This document shows positions 14,085 to 22,544 of a stretch of 43,397 nucleotides of DNA, one piece after another (position 1 is the first letter of the stretch; every line of letters begins with the position of its first letter). Source of the DNA: Bacteroides sp. (lineage in GTDB: Bacteria; Bacteroidota; Bacteroidia; Bacteroidales; Bacteroidaceae); NCBI GenBank assembly GCA_017992695.1, contig JAGOOC010000015.1, positions 1-43,397 of the forward strand, in the 5' to 3' direction. A program made the translations under genes and the position numbers. The notes under the pieces were generated by a model. That model saw only the letters and a list, made by a program, of their open reading frames with translations, did not search any database and had not been told where the DNA came from.

Positions 14085-15739
14085 TATCCTTTTGCTTCTT
14101 GATATAAGAAACGTTTAATGCTCTTTTTCGGAGTCTTTTCAAACTCTTCGGGGTATATCTTCATTTTAAAGATTTGGCTATAAGCCGGTAGTGTTGCATT
14201 CAACGTTATGCGGTTTTCTTCCATTACACCTTCCAAATCTTCCTCTTTGAGTCCTTGTGCAAAGGCTTCGTCGAAGTCGGGGTAAACCAGCCCAACGAGC
14301 TTCTCGTTCTGCTGCACAATGATGCTTTCGGCCACATAAGGAAGGTTGTTCAACTTGTCTTCAATTTCTTCGGGATAGATGTTCTGTCCGCTCGAGCTAA
14401 GCAGCATATTCTTGCTGCGTCCTTTGATGGTTACGTTGCCTTCGGCATCCATTATAGCCAAGTCTCCTGTGTGCAGCCAGCCGTCTTTAATTGCTTCAGC
14501 GGTAGCCTCTTCGTTCTTGTAGTATCCCAACATCATATTGTCGCCACGGCATACAATCTCGCCTACTTGAGTTTCGGGGTCGGGCGAAAGAATCTTGACC
14601 TCCATGCGCGGAACAGGTTTGCCGCATGAACCCTCTTTAAAGGTTTTCCAATCTTCGTAGCAGATAATCGGGCCACACTCGGTCATGCCGTAGCCTACCG
14701 TGTAGGGAAACTCGATTTGGCGAAGGAAGCGCTCTACCTCTTGGTTAAATCCGGCTCCACCGATAATGATGGTTTCAAAGTTGCCTCCGAACGCCTGAAC
14801 CATCTTTTCGCGAACGCTTGCACGTATCTTATCATTGATGATGGGCACTTTGAGCAACAACCTCATGGTCGTTGTTTCAAGTTTCGGCAAAATATTCTTT
14901 TTGATAATTTTCTCTATGATCAAAGGAACGGCAACAACCAGATTGGGTTTTACCTCTTCGAAGGCTTGGAAGATAATCTTCGGGCTGGGCATGCGGGTTA
15001 AGAAGAAGATTTGGCATCCCGCAGCAAATTCGTAGATGAACTCGAAGGCAAGGCCATACATGTGTGCCATGGGTAGCATGGATACAATACGGTCGCCCGG
15101 TTTTAAGTCGAGCGCATCGAATGCAAAACGGGTGTTCGACCACAGGCTGCGGTAAGGCAGCATCACTCCTTTAGAGTAGCTGGTGGTTCCCGATGTATAG
15201 TTGATTACAGCCAACTCCTCGGGCTTGTCTTGGTGATAAGCGATGTGTTCTTGACGAAAGTTTTTGGGAAATTTCTTTCCGAACATTTCGTTCAGATGCT
15301 CGCGAGCATGAGTCAATCTTTCAGTTCTGGATACCAGAAGTGTGAAGTCGGTCATCATGATAATGCCTTCGAGTAGCGGCATAGCCGCTTCGTTGAGGTT
15401 TTCCCATACCATATCGCCCACAAAGAGCAGTTTGGCTTCAGAGTGGTTCACGATGTTGTGTACGTTGTCTGCTTTGAATTCGTGCAGAATAGGAACGATT
15501 ACCGCTCCATAGGTTAGTGTAGCAAGAAAGGTAACCCCCCAATGAGAACTGTTGCGTCCGCAAACGGCAATTTTGTCTCCTTTGTTAATGCCGCTCTCTT
15601 CGAAGATGATGTGAATCTTTTCGATTTTACGAGCTACATCTTTATACTGTAGGGTTGCTCCTTTGTAATCGGTCAGAGCGTCTAAGTCCCAGTTATTCTT
15701 GATACTGTTTTCAATGTAAGCGATAAAACTTTGTTCCAT
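14084..15739 (-). CDS. AMP-forming acyl-CoA synthetase (long-chain fatty acid ligase type)
   Basis: A 551-residue ANL-superfamily enzyme that activates a carboxylic acid, probably a fatty acid, with ATP and coenzyme A. Motifs in order: the P-loop INYTSGTTSYSKGVML (about residues 178-193), GYGMTECGPIICYED (the A5 motif), GEIVCRGDNMMLGYY, WLHTGDLAIMD (ATP-ribose Asp) and KNMLLSSSGQNIYPEEIED, with KTPKKSIKRFLY holding the C-terminal catalytic Lys. The length is normal for the class. Some Bacteroidetes members are annotated as long-chain-fatty-acid ligases; chain length cannot be judged here. It has a consensus promoter and is coupled to the surface repeat protein downstream, an unexplained pairing. 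Confidence 0.88.
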   Translation of the reverse strand: MEQSFIAYIENSIKNNWDLDALTDYKGATLQYKDVARKIEKIHIIFEESGINKGDKIAVCGRNSSHWGVTFLATLTYGAVIVPILHEFKADNVHNIVNHSEAKLLFVGDMVWENLNEAAMPLLEGIIMMTDFTLLVSRTERLTHAREHLNEMFGKKFPKNFRQEHIAYHQDKPEELAVINYTSGTTSYSKGVMLPYRSLWSNTRFAFDALDLKPGDRIVSMLPMAHMYGLAFEFIYEFAAGCQIFFLTRMPSPKIIFQAFEEVKPNLVVAVPLIIEKIIKKNILPKLETTTMRLLLKVPIINDKIRASVREKMVQAFGGNFETIIIGGAGFNQEVERFLRQIEFPYTVGYGMTECGPIICYEDWKTFKEGSCGKPVPRMEVKILSPDPETQVGEIVCRGDNMMLGYYKNEEATAEAIKDGWLHTGDLAIMDAEGNVTIKGRSKNMLLSSSGQNIYPEEIEDKLNNLPYVAESIIVQQNEKLVGLVYPDFDEAFAQGLKEEDLEGVMEENRITLNATLPAYSQIFKMKIYPEEFEKTPKKSIKRFLYQEAKG

Positions 15740-15768
15740 TGTTTATGCACATTTGATGTTAATGTGCG

Positions 15769-15799
15769 CAAAGATAATTCATTCTACCAACTGGACAAA
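15769..15799 (-). promoter_or_regulatory. consensus Bacteroides promoter for the acyl-CoA ligase operon
   Basis: On the minus strand TTTG (15796-15799), exactly 19 bases, then TATCTTTG (15769-15776). This matches the -33/-7 consensus and lies 29 bases before the ATG at 15739. Confidence 0.85.
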
Positions 15800-15830
15800 G
15801 TTTTTGGAGTTGAATGTCTGCCCAATAAAA

Positions 15831-15871
15831 GAAAACCCACCGAGCTTATCTTTCAAAGTCGGTGGGTTTTC
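15831..15871 (-). terminator. intrinsic terminator after gmd-fcl
   Basis: A perfect 13-base stem, GAAAACCCACCGA at 15831-15843 and its complement at 15859-15871, with a 15-base loop. On the minus strand the stem ends in TTTTC. It lies 30 bases beyond the fcl stop and separates that operon from the acyl-CoA ligase promoter. Confidence 0.8.
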
Positions 15872-15900
15872 TGATGAATTGGCTCAGGTGCCCTGATGGA

Positions 15901-16971
15901 TTAGCTCAAGTACCAGCTGTACATGCGTTGTACGCCCTCTTCTATCTCTATTTGGTGATGCCAGCCCAGTGCGTGTAGCTTCGACGGATCGGTTAGCTTG
16001 CGCATGGTTCCATCGGGTTTAGTGCTGTCGAAGGTGAGGCTGCCCTGATAGCCTACGGTCTGCACGATGAGTTCGGCCAGGTTGCGGATGCTGATCTCTT
16101 TGCCGGTTCCGATATTGATGTGGCAGTTGCGTATCTCTTTTGCTCCCGGCTGGTAGGTGTCTTTGAAATCCACTTGCTCCATCACGAAGACACTGGCATC
16201 TGCCATCTCTTCGCTCCAAAGGAATTCGCGCATGGGCGTTCCGGTACCCCAAAGGGTAACTCCTGTTTCGCTGATGCCGTATTTGCTGAGCATGGCCAGT
16301 ATCGCTTCGTTGCTGCCGGTGCCATCAATGCCCTCAACCGGACGTTGGTTCAAGTCGCGGCGCAGGGCCTCCCAATTGTTCTCTTTGAGGCAGTGAGCCA
16401 GATGCACTTTGCGTATCATGGCCGGTAGCACGTGGCTGCGTTCCAAGTCAAAGTTATCGTTGGGGCCATACAGGTTGGTTGGCATTACAGCGATGTAGTT
16501 GGTGCCGTACTGCAAGTTGAAGCTTTCGCACATTTTCACGCCGGCAATCTTGGCAATGGCGTAAGGTTCATTGGTATACTCCAGCGGCGAGGTAAGTAGT
16601 ACCTCTTCGCTCATGGGTTGTGCGGCATCTCGCGGATAGATGCAGGTGCTACCTAAGAATAGCAGTTTTTTTACGTTATGCTTGAAGCTCTCGCCGATAA
16701 CGTTCTGCTGTATTTGCAGATTCTTGTAGATAAAGTCGGCACGGTAAATGTTGTTCGCCATGATGCCTCCTACAAAGGCAGCGGCCAGAAACACATACTC
16801 GGGCTGCTCTTCGTCAAAGAATTGACGAACGGCAGCGCCGTCGAGTAAATCAAGTTCGCGGTGCGAGCGCCCGATAAGGTTGGTGTACCCTTTCTTTTGC
16901 AGATTCTTCCAGATGGCAGAACCTACCAATCCGTTGTGTCCTGCGATGTATATTTTTGCTTGTTTTTCCAT
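15901..16971 (-). CDS. fcl: GDP-L-fucose synthase
   Basis: A 356-residue short-chain dehydrogenase that epimerises and reduces GDP-4-keto-6-deoxy-mannose to GDP-L-fucose with NADPH. The start MEKQAKIYIAGHNGLVGSAI gives the GxxGxxG cofactor motif (residues 11-17, GHNGLVG). The catalytic set is seen in LFLGSTCIYPRDAAQPMSEE (Ser, Cys) and NEPYAIAKIAG (Tyr-x-x-x-Lys). The open frame reaches 32 codons further upstream into gmd, but ATG 16971 matches the family start and leaves a 5-base gap to gmd. The insertion with NQRPVEGIDGTGSNEAI (about residues 215-240) is longer than in E. coli Fcl. Together with gmd this supplies the fucose donor for surface glycans and glycoproteins. Confidence 0.93.
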   Translation of the reverse strand: MEKQAKIYIAGHNGLVGSAIWKNLQKKGYTNLIGRSHRELDLLDGAAVRQFFDEEQPEYVFLAAAFVGGIMANNIYRADFIYKNLQIQQNVIGESFKHNVKKLLFLGSTCIYPRDAAQPMSEEVLLTSPLEYTNEPYAIAKIAGVKMCESFNLQYGTNYIAVMPTNLYGPNDNFDLERSHVLPAMIRKVHLAHCLKENNWEALRRDLNQRPVEGIDGTGSNEAILAMLSKYGISETGVTLWGTGTPMREFLWSEEMADASVFVMEQVDFKDTYQPGAKEIRNCHINIGTGKEISIRNLAELIVQTVGYQGSLTFDSTKPDGTMRKLTDPSKLHALGWHHQIEIEEGVQRMYSWYLS

Positions 16972-16976
16972 GGTTT

Positions 16977-18050
16977 TTAATCCTGTTTGTTTATCATCAT
17001 GCGCTTCACCTTTTCCATATCGTGGCGCACCATGATGCGTACAAGCTCTTCGAACGAAGTAGCACACGGATTCCAGCCCAATAGGGTTTTAGCTTTCGTG
17101 GGGTCGCCCAGCAGCTCCTCTACCTCAGACGGACGGAAGTATTTGGGATCGATCTCCACCAGTACCTTTCCGGTGGCTGTGTCGATGCCTTTTTCATCTA
17201 TTCCTTCGCCTTCCCAACGCAAGTTGATCCCTGCTTCGGCAAAAGCCAAGGTGCAGAATTCGCGAACGGTATGCATTTCGCCTGTAGCGATAACGAAATC
17301 TTCGGGGGTATGGTGTTGCAGCATGAGCCACATGCACTCTACGTAATCTTTGGCATATCCCCAGTCGCGAAGGGCACTAAGGTTGCCCAAGTAAAGTTTA
17401 TCTTGTTCGCCGTGGCGAATGCGTGCAGCGGCCAAGGTAATTTTACGGGTAACAAAGGTTTCGCCACGGCGTTCGCTCTCATGATTGAACAGGATGCCGT
17501 TTACGGCGAACATACCGTAACTCTCGCGGTAGTTTTTGGTGATCCAAAAACCATATTGTTTGGCCACACCATAGGGCGAACGGGGATAAAAAGGAGTTGT
17601 TTCGCTTTGGGGTACCTCTTGCACCTTACCATACAACTCAGAAGTAGAAGCCTGATAGATTCGGGTTTTCTTCTCCAGTCCTAAAATGCGTACTGCTTCG
17701 AGCATGCGCAGTGTTCCTATAGCATCTGTTTCGGCGGTGTACTCGGGCACATCGAAACTAACCATCACGTGGCTTTGTGCGGCGAGGTTGTATATCTCGT
17801 CCGGTTTCACCTGCTGAATGATACGAATAAGTGAACTGGAATCAGTCATATCGCCATAGTGCAGATTTATCGTGCGTTTCTGTTTCATGTCGCGCACCCA
17901 CTCGTCAAAGTAAAGATGTTCGATGCGACCGGTGTTGAAAGAAGATGAACGGCGCAAGATGCCATGTACTTCGTAACCTTTTTGAAGTAGAAACTCGGCA
18001 AGGAATGAACCATCCTGCCCGGTAATACCTGAGATAAGAGCTATTTTCAT
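16977..18050 (-). CDS. gmd: GDP-mannose 4,6-dehydratase
   Basis: A 357-residue extended short-chain dehydrogenase converting GDP-D-mannose to GDP-4-keto-6-deoxy-D-mannose, the first step to GDP-L-fucose. It has the NADP motif [16 protein letters not shown] (residues 7-22), the family segment [42 protein letters not shown] with the catalytic Thr, and [11 protein letters not shown] with Tyr-x-x-x-Lys. [18 protein letters not shown] is the usual GMD signature. The length is typical. It is first of a two-gene operon with fcl and has its own promoter at 18093-18123. Confidence 0.96.
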   Translation of the reverse strand: MKIALISGITGQDGSFLAEFLLQKGYEVHGILRRSSSFNTGRIEHLYFDEWVRDMKQKRTINLHYGDMTDSSSLIRIIQQVKPDEIYNLAAQSHVMVSFDVPEYTAETDAIGTLRMLEAVRILGLEKKTRIYQASTSELYGKVQEVPQSETTPFYPRSPYGVAKQYGFWITKNYRESYGMFAVNGILFNHESERRGETFVTRKITLAAARIRHGEQDKLYLGNLSALRDWGYAKDYVECMWLMLQHHTPEDFVIATGEMHTVREFCTLAFAEAGINLRWEGEGIDEKGIDTATGKVLVEIDPKYFRPSEVEELLGDPTKAKTLLGWNPCATSFEELVRIMVRHDMEKVKRMMINKQD

Positions 18051-18092
18051 ATGATTGTTGTTTTAAAATTCGTGATTGTTGCTTTAAACACA

Positions 18093-18123
18093 CAAAAATA
18101 ACGCTTTATAATCACTGTGCAAG
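18093..18123 (-). promoter_or_regulatory. Bacteroides-type promoter for gmd-fcl
   Basis: The minus strand reads TATTTTTG at 18093-18100, an exact -7 match, with CTTG at 18120-18123 (three of four for the -33 box) and a 19-base spacer. Confidence 0.6.
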
Positions 18124-18198
18124 GCACAGCGTCAATTATTTTTCAGTCAACGGCTCCATTCTTCCTTAGATTGCCTGCAAGTAAAGCGATGGTTCCCT

Positions 18199-18320
18199 CT
18201 CGATGCACGGTGCATTTCATCTCGATGCACGGTGCATTCGAGTCGAATGAACCGTGCATTCACTCTCCAAGAACCGTGCATTCGAGCCAAATGAACCGTG
18301 CATTCGAGTCCATTGAACGC
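18199..18320. repeat. tandem 22-bp repeat array between gmd and gnd
   Basis: Five head-to-tail units of exactly 22 bases (18199-18220, 18221-18242, 18243-18264, 18265-18286, 18287-18308) and a decayed sixth (from 18309). The first two contain the 13-base palindrome ATGCACGGTGCAT; the others carry GAACCGTGCATT in its place, followed in most by CGAG. The array occupies about a third of the 390-base divergent spacer. The flanks 18124-18198 and 18321-18440 show no gene and no clear gnd promoter. Confidence 0.75.
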
Positions 18321-18440
18321 TTGCTTGCTTTCCATGGCTCATTTTAGGGTGAGGTCGTTCTTTTTCCGATAACATCCGAACAATTAGAAGTGGTAAATGT
18401 TATAATCATTAAAAAGTAATCTATAATTTAGGTAGAAAAT

Positions 18441-19916
18441 ATGGCAACTCAGAATAAAACAACTATTGGTTTAATTGGTTTAGCAGTTATGGGCGAGAAT
18501 TTAGCCCTTAATATAGAAAGCAAAGGATGGCACGTTTCTGTGTACAATCGTACTGTTCCCGGAGTAGAAGAAGGCGTGGTAGAACGCTTCATCAAAGGCA
18601 GAGCCAAGGGTAAAAAGATTCAAGGTTTCACTGACATCACTTCATTCGTTCAATCCATCTCGACCCCTCGCAAAATAATGATGATGGTTCGGGCAGGCGA
18701 TGCTGTTGACCAGTTGATGGATCAACTGTTTCCGCTGCTTTCGCCGGGTGACATATTGATTGATGGAGGAAACTCTAACTTCGACGATACCAATCGCCGC
18801 GTAGAATTGACCGAATCGAAAGGATTTCTTTTCGTAGGTAGCGGTGTGTCGGGGGGTGAAGAGGGCGCACTCAATGGTGCATCTATTATGCCCGGTGGTT
18901 CGGCTGCTGCGTGGGAAGAGGTGAAGCCTATTTTGCAAAGTATAGCAGCCAAAGCTGCCGATGGCACTCCGTGTTGCCAATGGGTGGGACCGGGCGGATC
19001 GGGACACTTTGTTAAGATGATACACAACGGCATTGAGTATGGCGATATGCAGCTTATCTCAGAGGCCTATTGGGTGATGAAAAAGTTGCTCGACTTGTCT
19101 AATGAAGAGATGGCAGATGTTTTTGCTTATTGGAACAACGGAAAACTCCGTAGCTATCTGATCGAAATCACAGCCAATATACTGCGTCATAAAGATAAAC
19201 GAGGTGGTTATTTAATAGATAAAATACTCGATACTGCCGGTCAGAAGGGAACGGGCAAGTGGTCGGTTATCAATGCCATGGAGTTAGGCATGCCTTTGGG
19301 GCTTATCGCTACAGCGGTATTCGAACGCAGTCTTTCTGCCGAGAAAGAGTTGAGAGAGAAAGCTGCACGAGAGTTTTCGCACCAAAAGTTACAACCCCTT
19401 TACAATAAGAAAGAGTTAGTACAACAAATATTTTCCGCTTTATACGCTTCCAAGTTAATCTCTTATGCGCAGGGGTTTGCTGTACTGCAGCAAGCGTCCG
19501 ACTCTTTCAAGTGGAATCTTGATCTCTCCTCAATAGCACGCATGTGGCGAGGTGGCTGTATCATTCGCAGTGTATTTCTCAATGATATAGCCGAGGCTTT
19601 CGAAGCATCGGTAAAACCCAAAAACCTGTTGCTGGCCCCTTATTTCCGCGATGAAATTAAGTCGCTATTGCCCGATTGGAAAGATTTGGTAGCAGAAGCC
19701 ATGCGCGAGGAGTTGCCCGTACCGGCCTTTTCATCGGCACTCAACTATTTCTATTCGCTAACTTCAGCCAATCTGCCCGCCAACATGATACAGGCACAAC
19801 GCGATTATTTCGGAGCACATACCTTTGAAAGAAGAGACGAGTTTCGCGGACAGTTTTACCATGAGAACTGGACGGGACACGGAGGCGATACCAAATCGGG
19901 TACATACAATGTATAA
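18441..19916 (+). CDS. gnd: 6-phosphogluconate dehydrogenase, decarboxylating
   Basis: A 491-residue enzyme oxidising 6-phosphogluconate to ribulose 5-phosphate with release of carbon dioxide. The NADP site GLAVMGENLALNIESKG is at residues 12-28 and NRT follows the second strand. GGEEGALNGASIMPGG and GGSGHFVKMIHNGIEYGDMQ (catalytic Lys and substrate contacts, about residues 185-204) and the C-terminal NYFYSLTSANLPANMIQAQRD are all present. The length fits the long form found in E. coli and Bacteroides (about 470-490). It is first in the gnd-zwf-pgl cluster, 34 bases before zwf. The leader next to the 22-bp repeat array may regulate it, but no promoter is clear. Confidence 0.97.
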   Translation: MATQNKTTIGLIGLAVMGENLALNIESKGWHVSVYNRTVPGVEEGVVERFIKGRAKGKKIQGFTDITSFVQSISTPRKIMMMVRAGDAVDQLMDQLFPLLSPGDILIDGGNSNFDDTNRRVELTESKGFLFVGSGVSGGEEGALNGASIMPGGSAAAWEEVKPILQSIAAKAADGTPCCQWVGPGGSGHFVKMIHNGIEYGDMQLISEAYWVMKKLLDLSNEEMADVFAYWNNGKLRSYLIEITANILRHKDKRGGYLIDKILDTAGQKGTGKWSVINAMELGMPLGLIATAVFERSLSAEKELREKAAREFSHQKLQPLYNKKELVQQIFSALYASKLISYAQGFAVLQQASDSFKWNLDLSSIARMWRGGCIIRSVFLNDIAEAFEASVKPKNLLLAPYFRDEIKSLLPDWKDLVAEAMREELPVPAFSSALNYFYSLTSANLPANMIQAQRDYFGAHTFERRDEFRGQFYHENWTGHGGDTKSGTYNV

Positions 19917-19950
19917 TGACAAACACAGCAACACAACAAAAGAATAGATT

Positions 19951-21447
19951 ATGAATAAGTTTTCGATGATAATTTTTGGCGCATCCGGCGATTTAACCAA
20001 GCGCAAATTGATGCCGGCTCTGTATTCTTTATATAAAGAGAAAAGGTTAGAAGGTGATTTTTCGATAGTGGGAGTAGGGCGCACGTCCTACTCCGATAGT
20101 GAATACCGCACCTACATTCTTCGAGAGTTACAAGCGTTTATTAAAGCCGAAGAACAAGATGAAAAATTGATGGACGAGTTTATCACTCACCTCTGTTACA
20201 TCTCGATGGACCCCGCGTTAGAAAGCGGATATACCGTTCTGAAAGAGCGATTAATCGAACTCTCGGGAGGTGAAGAACCCAACGATCTACTGTTTTACTT
20301 GGCTACTCCGCCCTCACTTTATGGAGTGATACCGCTTCACCTTAAAGCGGTAGGGTTGAATGGTCAGGGTTCGCGCATTATTGTAGAAAAGCCCTTTGGG
20401 TACGATCTTGAATCGGCCAAACTACTGAATGCAACCTACGCTTCTGTTTTTGAAGAACATCAGATTTATCGCATTGATCACTTCTTAGGCAAGGAAACCG
20501 CACAAAACCTGCTAGCCTTTCGCTTTGCTAACGGCATCTTCGAGCCTTTATGGAATCGCAATTACATAGATTATGTAGAGATTACTGCTGTCGAGAATTT
20601 AGGGATAGAAGAGCGCGGTGGGTTTTATGACACTACGGGTGCGTTGCGCGATATGGTGCAAAATCACCTCATTCAGTTGGTAGCCCTCACTGCCATGGAG
20701 CCTCCTGCAGTTTTCAATGCCGACAGCTTTCGCAATGAAGTAGTCAAAGTGTATGAATCTCTTACACCTCTAACCGAAGAAGACCTCCATGAACATATCG
20801 TTCGGGGGCAGTATACAGAGAATGAAGAAAAGAAAGGATACCGTCAAGAAAAGAACGTAGTTCCTAATTCGCGTACCGAAACCTATATCGCCATGAAGCT
20901 GGGTATCAGTAATTGGCGTTGGAGTGGTGTTCCTTTTTATATTCGAACCGGAAAACAGATGCCTACCAAGGTAACCGAAATTGTGGTTCATTTTCGTGAA
21001 ACGCCCCACCAAATGTTCAATTGCCCCGAAGGAACCTGTTCGCGGGCGAACAAACTCATCCTTCGCATACAACCCAATGAGGGCATTGTGCTGAAGATAG
21101 GACTTAAAGTGCCCGGTGCAGGTTTTGAAGTGAAGCAGGTAACGATGGATTTTAGTTACGATCAGTTAGGGGGCTTGCCCTCAGGAGATGCCTATGCTCG
21201 GTTAATCGAAGATTGTATTCATGGCGACCCAACGCTTTTTACCCGTAGCGATGCTGTTGAATCATCTTGGCGTTTCTTTAACCCTGTGCTTCAATACTGG
21301 AAAGATCATCCCGACTCACCGCTCTATGGTTATCCGGCAGGCACGTGGGGCCCTCTCGAAAGCGAAGCGATGATGCACGAGCATGGTGCCGACTGGACTA
21401 ACCCTTGCAAGAATTTAACAAACACAGATCAATATTGCGATTTATGA
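19951..21447 (+). CDS. zwf: glucose-6-phosphate 1-dehydrogenase
   Basis: A 498-residue cytoplasmic enzyme oxidising glucose 6-phosphate to 6-phosphogluconolactone. It shows the cofactor motif FGASGDLTKRKLMPALYSL (residues 9-27), IIVEKPFGYD, the active-site signature YRIDHFLGKETAQN with catalytic His177, and the conserved FYIRTGKQMP near residue 330. The length is normal. The cofactor preference cannot be read safely. The stop overlaps the pgl start (ATGA at 21444-21447), so the two are translationally coupled, and with gnd they form the complete oxidative branch of the pentose phosphate pathway, supplying NADPH and pentose. Confidence 0.97.
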   Translation: MNKFSMIIFGASGDLTKRKLMPALYSLYKEKRLEGDFSIVGVGRTSYSDSEYRTYILRELQAFIKAEEQDEKLMDEFITHLCYISMDPALESGYTVLKERLIELSGGEEPNDLLFYLATPPSLYGVIPLHLKAVGLNGQGSRIIVEKPFGYDLESAKLLNATYASVFEEHQIYRIDHFLGKETAQNLLAFRFANGIFEPLWNRNYIDYVEITAVENLGIEERGGFYDTTGALRDMVQNHLIQLVALTAMEPPAVFNADSFRNEVVKVYESLTPLTEEDLHEHIVRGQYTENEEKKGYRQEKNVVPNSRTETYIAMKLGISNWRWSGVPFYIRTGKQMPTKVTEIVVHFRETPHQMFNCPEGTCSRANKLILRIQPNEGIVLKIGLKVPGAGFEVKQVTMDFSYDQLGGLPSGDAYARLIEDCIHGDPTLFTRSDAVESSWRFFNPVLQYWKDHPDSPLYGYPAGTWGPLESEAMMHEHGADWTNPCKNLTNTDQYCDL

Positions 21448-22154
21448 AAACGTTTATATACCCTTCTTCTATAGAGACCGCGCGCGCACTTATTCTTCAC
21501 CTGATTCATCAGATGGAGAGTGAGCCTAACAGAATCTTTCACATTGCATTCAGTGGCGGAAACACCCCCTCGCTGATGTATGACTTGTGGGCTAATGAAT
21601 ATAAAAACACCACCCCGTGGCAGCGGATGAGGTTTTATTTCGTGGACGAACGTTGCGTTCCTCCCGAAAACTCAGAAAGCAACTACGGAGTGATGCGCTC
21701 CTTGTTGCTGAGTGTTATACCGATACCTTACAATCATGTTTTCCCCATTAATGGAGCAAGAGAGCCCCATAAAGAGGCTGAACGTTACGCTAAGATAATC
21801 GACAAGCATGTACCAAAGGTAACCGATTGGCCTGTATTTGATATCGTTCTTTTAGGAGCGGGCGAGGATGGGCACACCTCTTCTATCTTTCCCGGTCAGG
21901 AGTATTTGCTCACTTCGAACCATAGCTACGAAGCTACGTATAATCCTAATAATGGACAGCATCGGATAGCCATGACGGGCAATCCAATGCTCTCTGCTCG
22001 CAAGGTGATCTTCTTATTAACAGGCAAGTCGAAAGCTGAAGTGGTTGAAGATATTTTTCGATTGGGAGATACGGGCCCGGCTTCGTATATTGCTCACCAT
22101 GCCCCAAATGTGGAGTTTTTTCTTGATAGTGCAGCTGCCGAGAAAATACAGTAA
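21444..22154 (+). CDS. pgl: 6-phosphogluconolactonase
   Basis: A 236-residue hydrolase of the NagB/DevB fold that opens 6-phosphogluconolactone to 6-phosphogluconate. It has the family motifs FSGGNTPSLMYDLW, FVDERCVPPENSESNYG and LLGAGEDGHTSSIFPG. ATG 21444 overlaps the zwf stop by four bases and begins MKTFIYPS; an in-frame start 39 bases earlier inside zwf is less likely. A strong terminator follows, closing the gnd-zwf-pgl operon. Confidence 0.94.
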   Translation: MKTFIYPSSIETARALILHLIHQMESEPNRIFHIAFSGGNTPSLMYDLWANEYKNTTPWQRMRFYFVDERCVPPENSESNYGVMRSLLLSVIPIPYNHVFPINGAREPHKEAERYAKIIDKHVPKVTDWPVFDIVLLGAGEDGHTSSIFPGQEYLLTSNHSYEATYNPNNGQHRIAMTGNPMLSARKVIFLLTGKSKAEVVEDIFRLGDTGPASYIAHHAPNVEFFLDSAAAEKIQ

Positions 22155-22167
22155 ATAGATAAAGAGT

Positions 22168-22209
22168 AGTTCGGGTAGCAGTATTCTTACCTACCCGAAA
22201 ACTTTTTTT
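22168..22209 (+). terminator. intrinsic terminator of the gnd-zwf-pgl operon
   Basis: TTCGGGTAG (22170-22178) and CTACCCGAA (22191-22199) form a perfect 9-base stem around a 12-base loop, followed by AAC and seven T. It lies 13 bases after the pgl stop. Confidence 0.9.
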
Positions 22210-22220
22210 ACATTTTAGTT

Positions 22221-22250
22221 GTTGAATATAAGACTAATACATTATATTTG
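22221..22250 (+). promoter_or_regulatory. promoter of the cytochrome bd operon
   Basis: TATATTTG at 22243-22250 is an exact -7 box; a weak -33 match GTTG lies at 22221-22224, 18 bases upstream. The start codon of the first gene is 31 bases downstream of the -7 box. Confidence 0.55.
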
Positions 22251-22281
22251 ATATTAAAATCCCATTTCATTTATTTTGCTT

Positions 22282-22518
22282 ATGAAAAATACACTCGTTA
22301 GCATCTGGACATTTTACCTCGAGGGCTTTCGCAGCATGACGCTTGGGCGCACATTGTGGGTCATCATTTTCATTAAGTTATTTATCATGTTCGCCATCCT
22401 TCGAGTCTTTTTCTTCCCCAATTTTTTAAGCAATCAGCCAACCGAGGCTGCCAAAGGAAATTATGTAGGCAATGAGCTCATACAACGTGCGGCTCCTATT
22501 GATGCTCCAAAACCTTGA
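22282..22518 (+). CDS. DUF4492 small membrane protein, cytochrome bd associated
   Basis: A 78-residue protein (MKNTLVSIWTFYLEGF...) with one strong membrane helix at about residues 24-47 (LWVIIFIKLFIMFAILRVFF) and a short hydrophilic tail. It resembles DUF4492, a family I know from genes placed just before cydA in Bacteroidetes. By analogy with CydX in proteobacteria it may be a small subunit or assembly factor of the oxidase, but there is no sequence similarity to CydX that I can see. An upstream in-frame TTG gives two more residues; the ATG at 22282 is more likely. cydA begins 26 bases after its stop. Confidence 0.8.
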   Translation: MKNTLVSIWTFYLEGFRSMTLGRTLWVIIFIKLFIMFAILRVFFFPNFLSNQPTEAAKGNYVGNELIQRAAPIDAPKP

Positions 22519-22544
22519 TGTGAACTCTTAACTACTATAAAATT

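Noticed and set aside
16972-17067. 32-codon N-terminal extension of fcl
   Set aside because: It would overlap gmd and precede the normal GHNGLVG cofactor start of the family.
15901-18050. Capsular polysaccharide cluster
   Set aside because: Only gmd and fcl are present, with no flanking glycosyltransferases, Wzx/Wzy or UpxY/Z regulators.
18199-18320. CRISPR array
   Set aside because: The units are directly abutting 22-mers without spacers and no cas genes are present.
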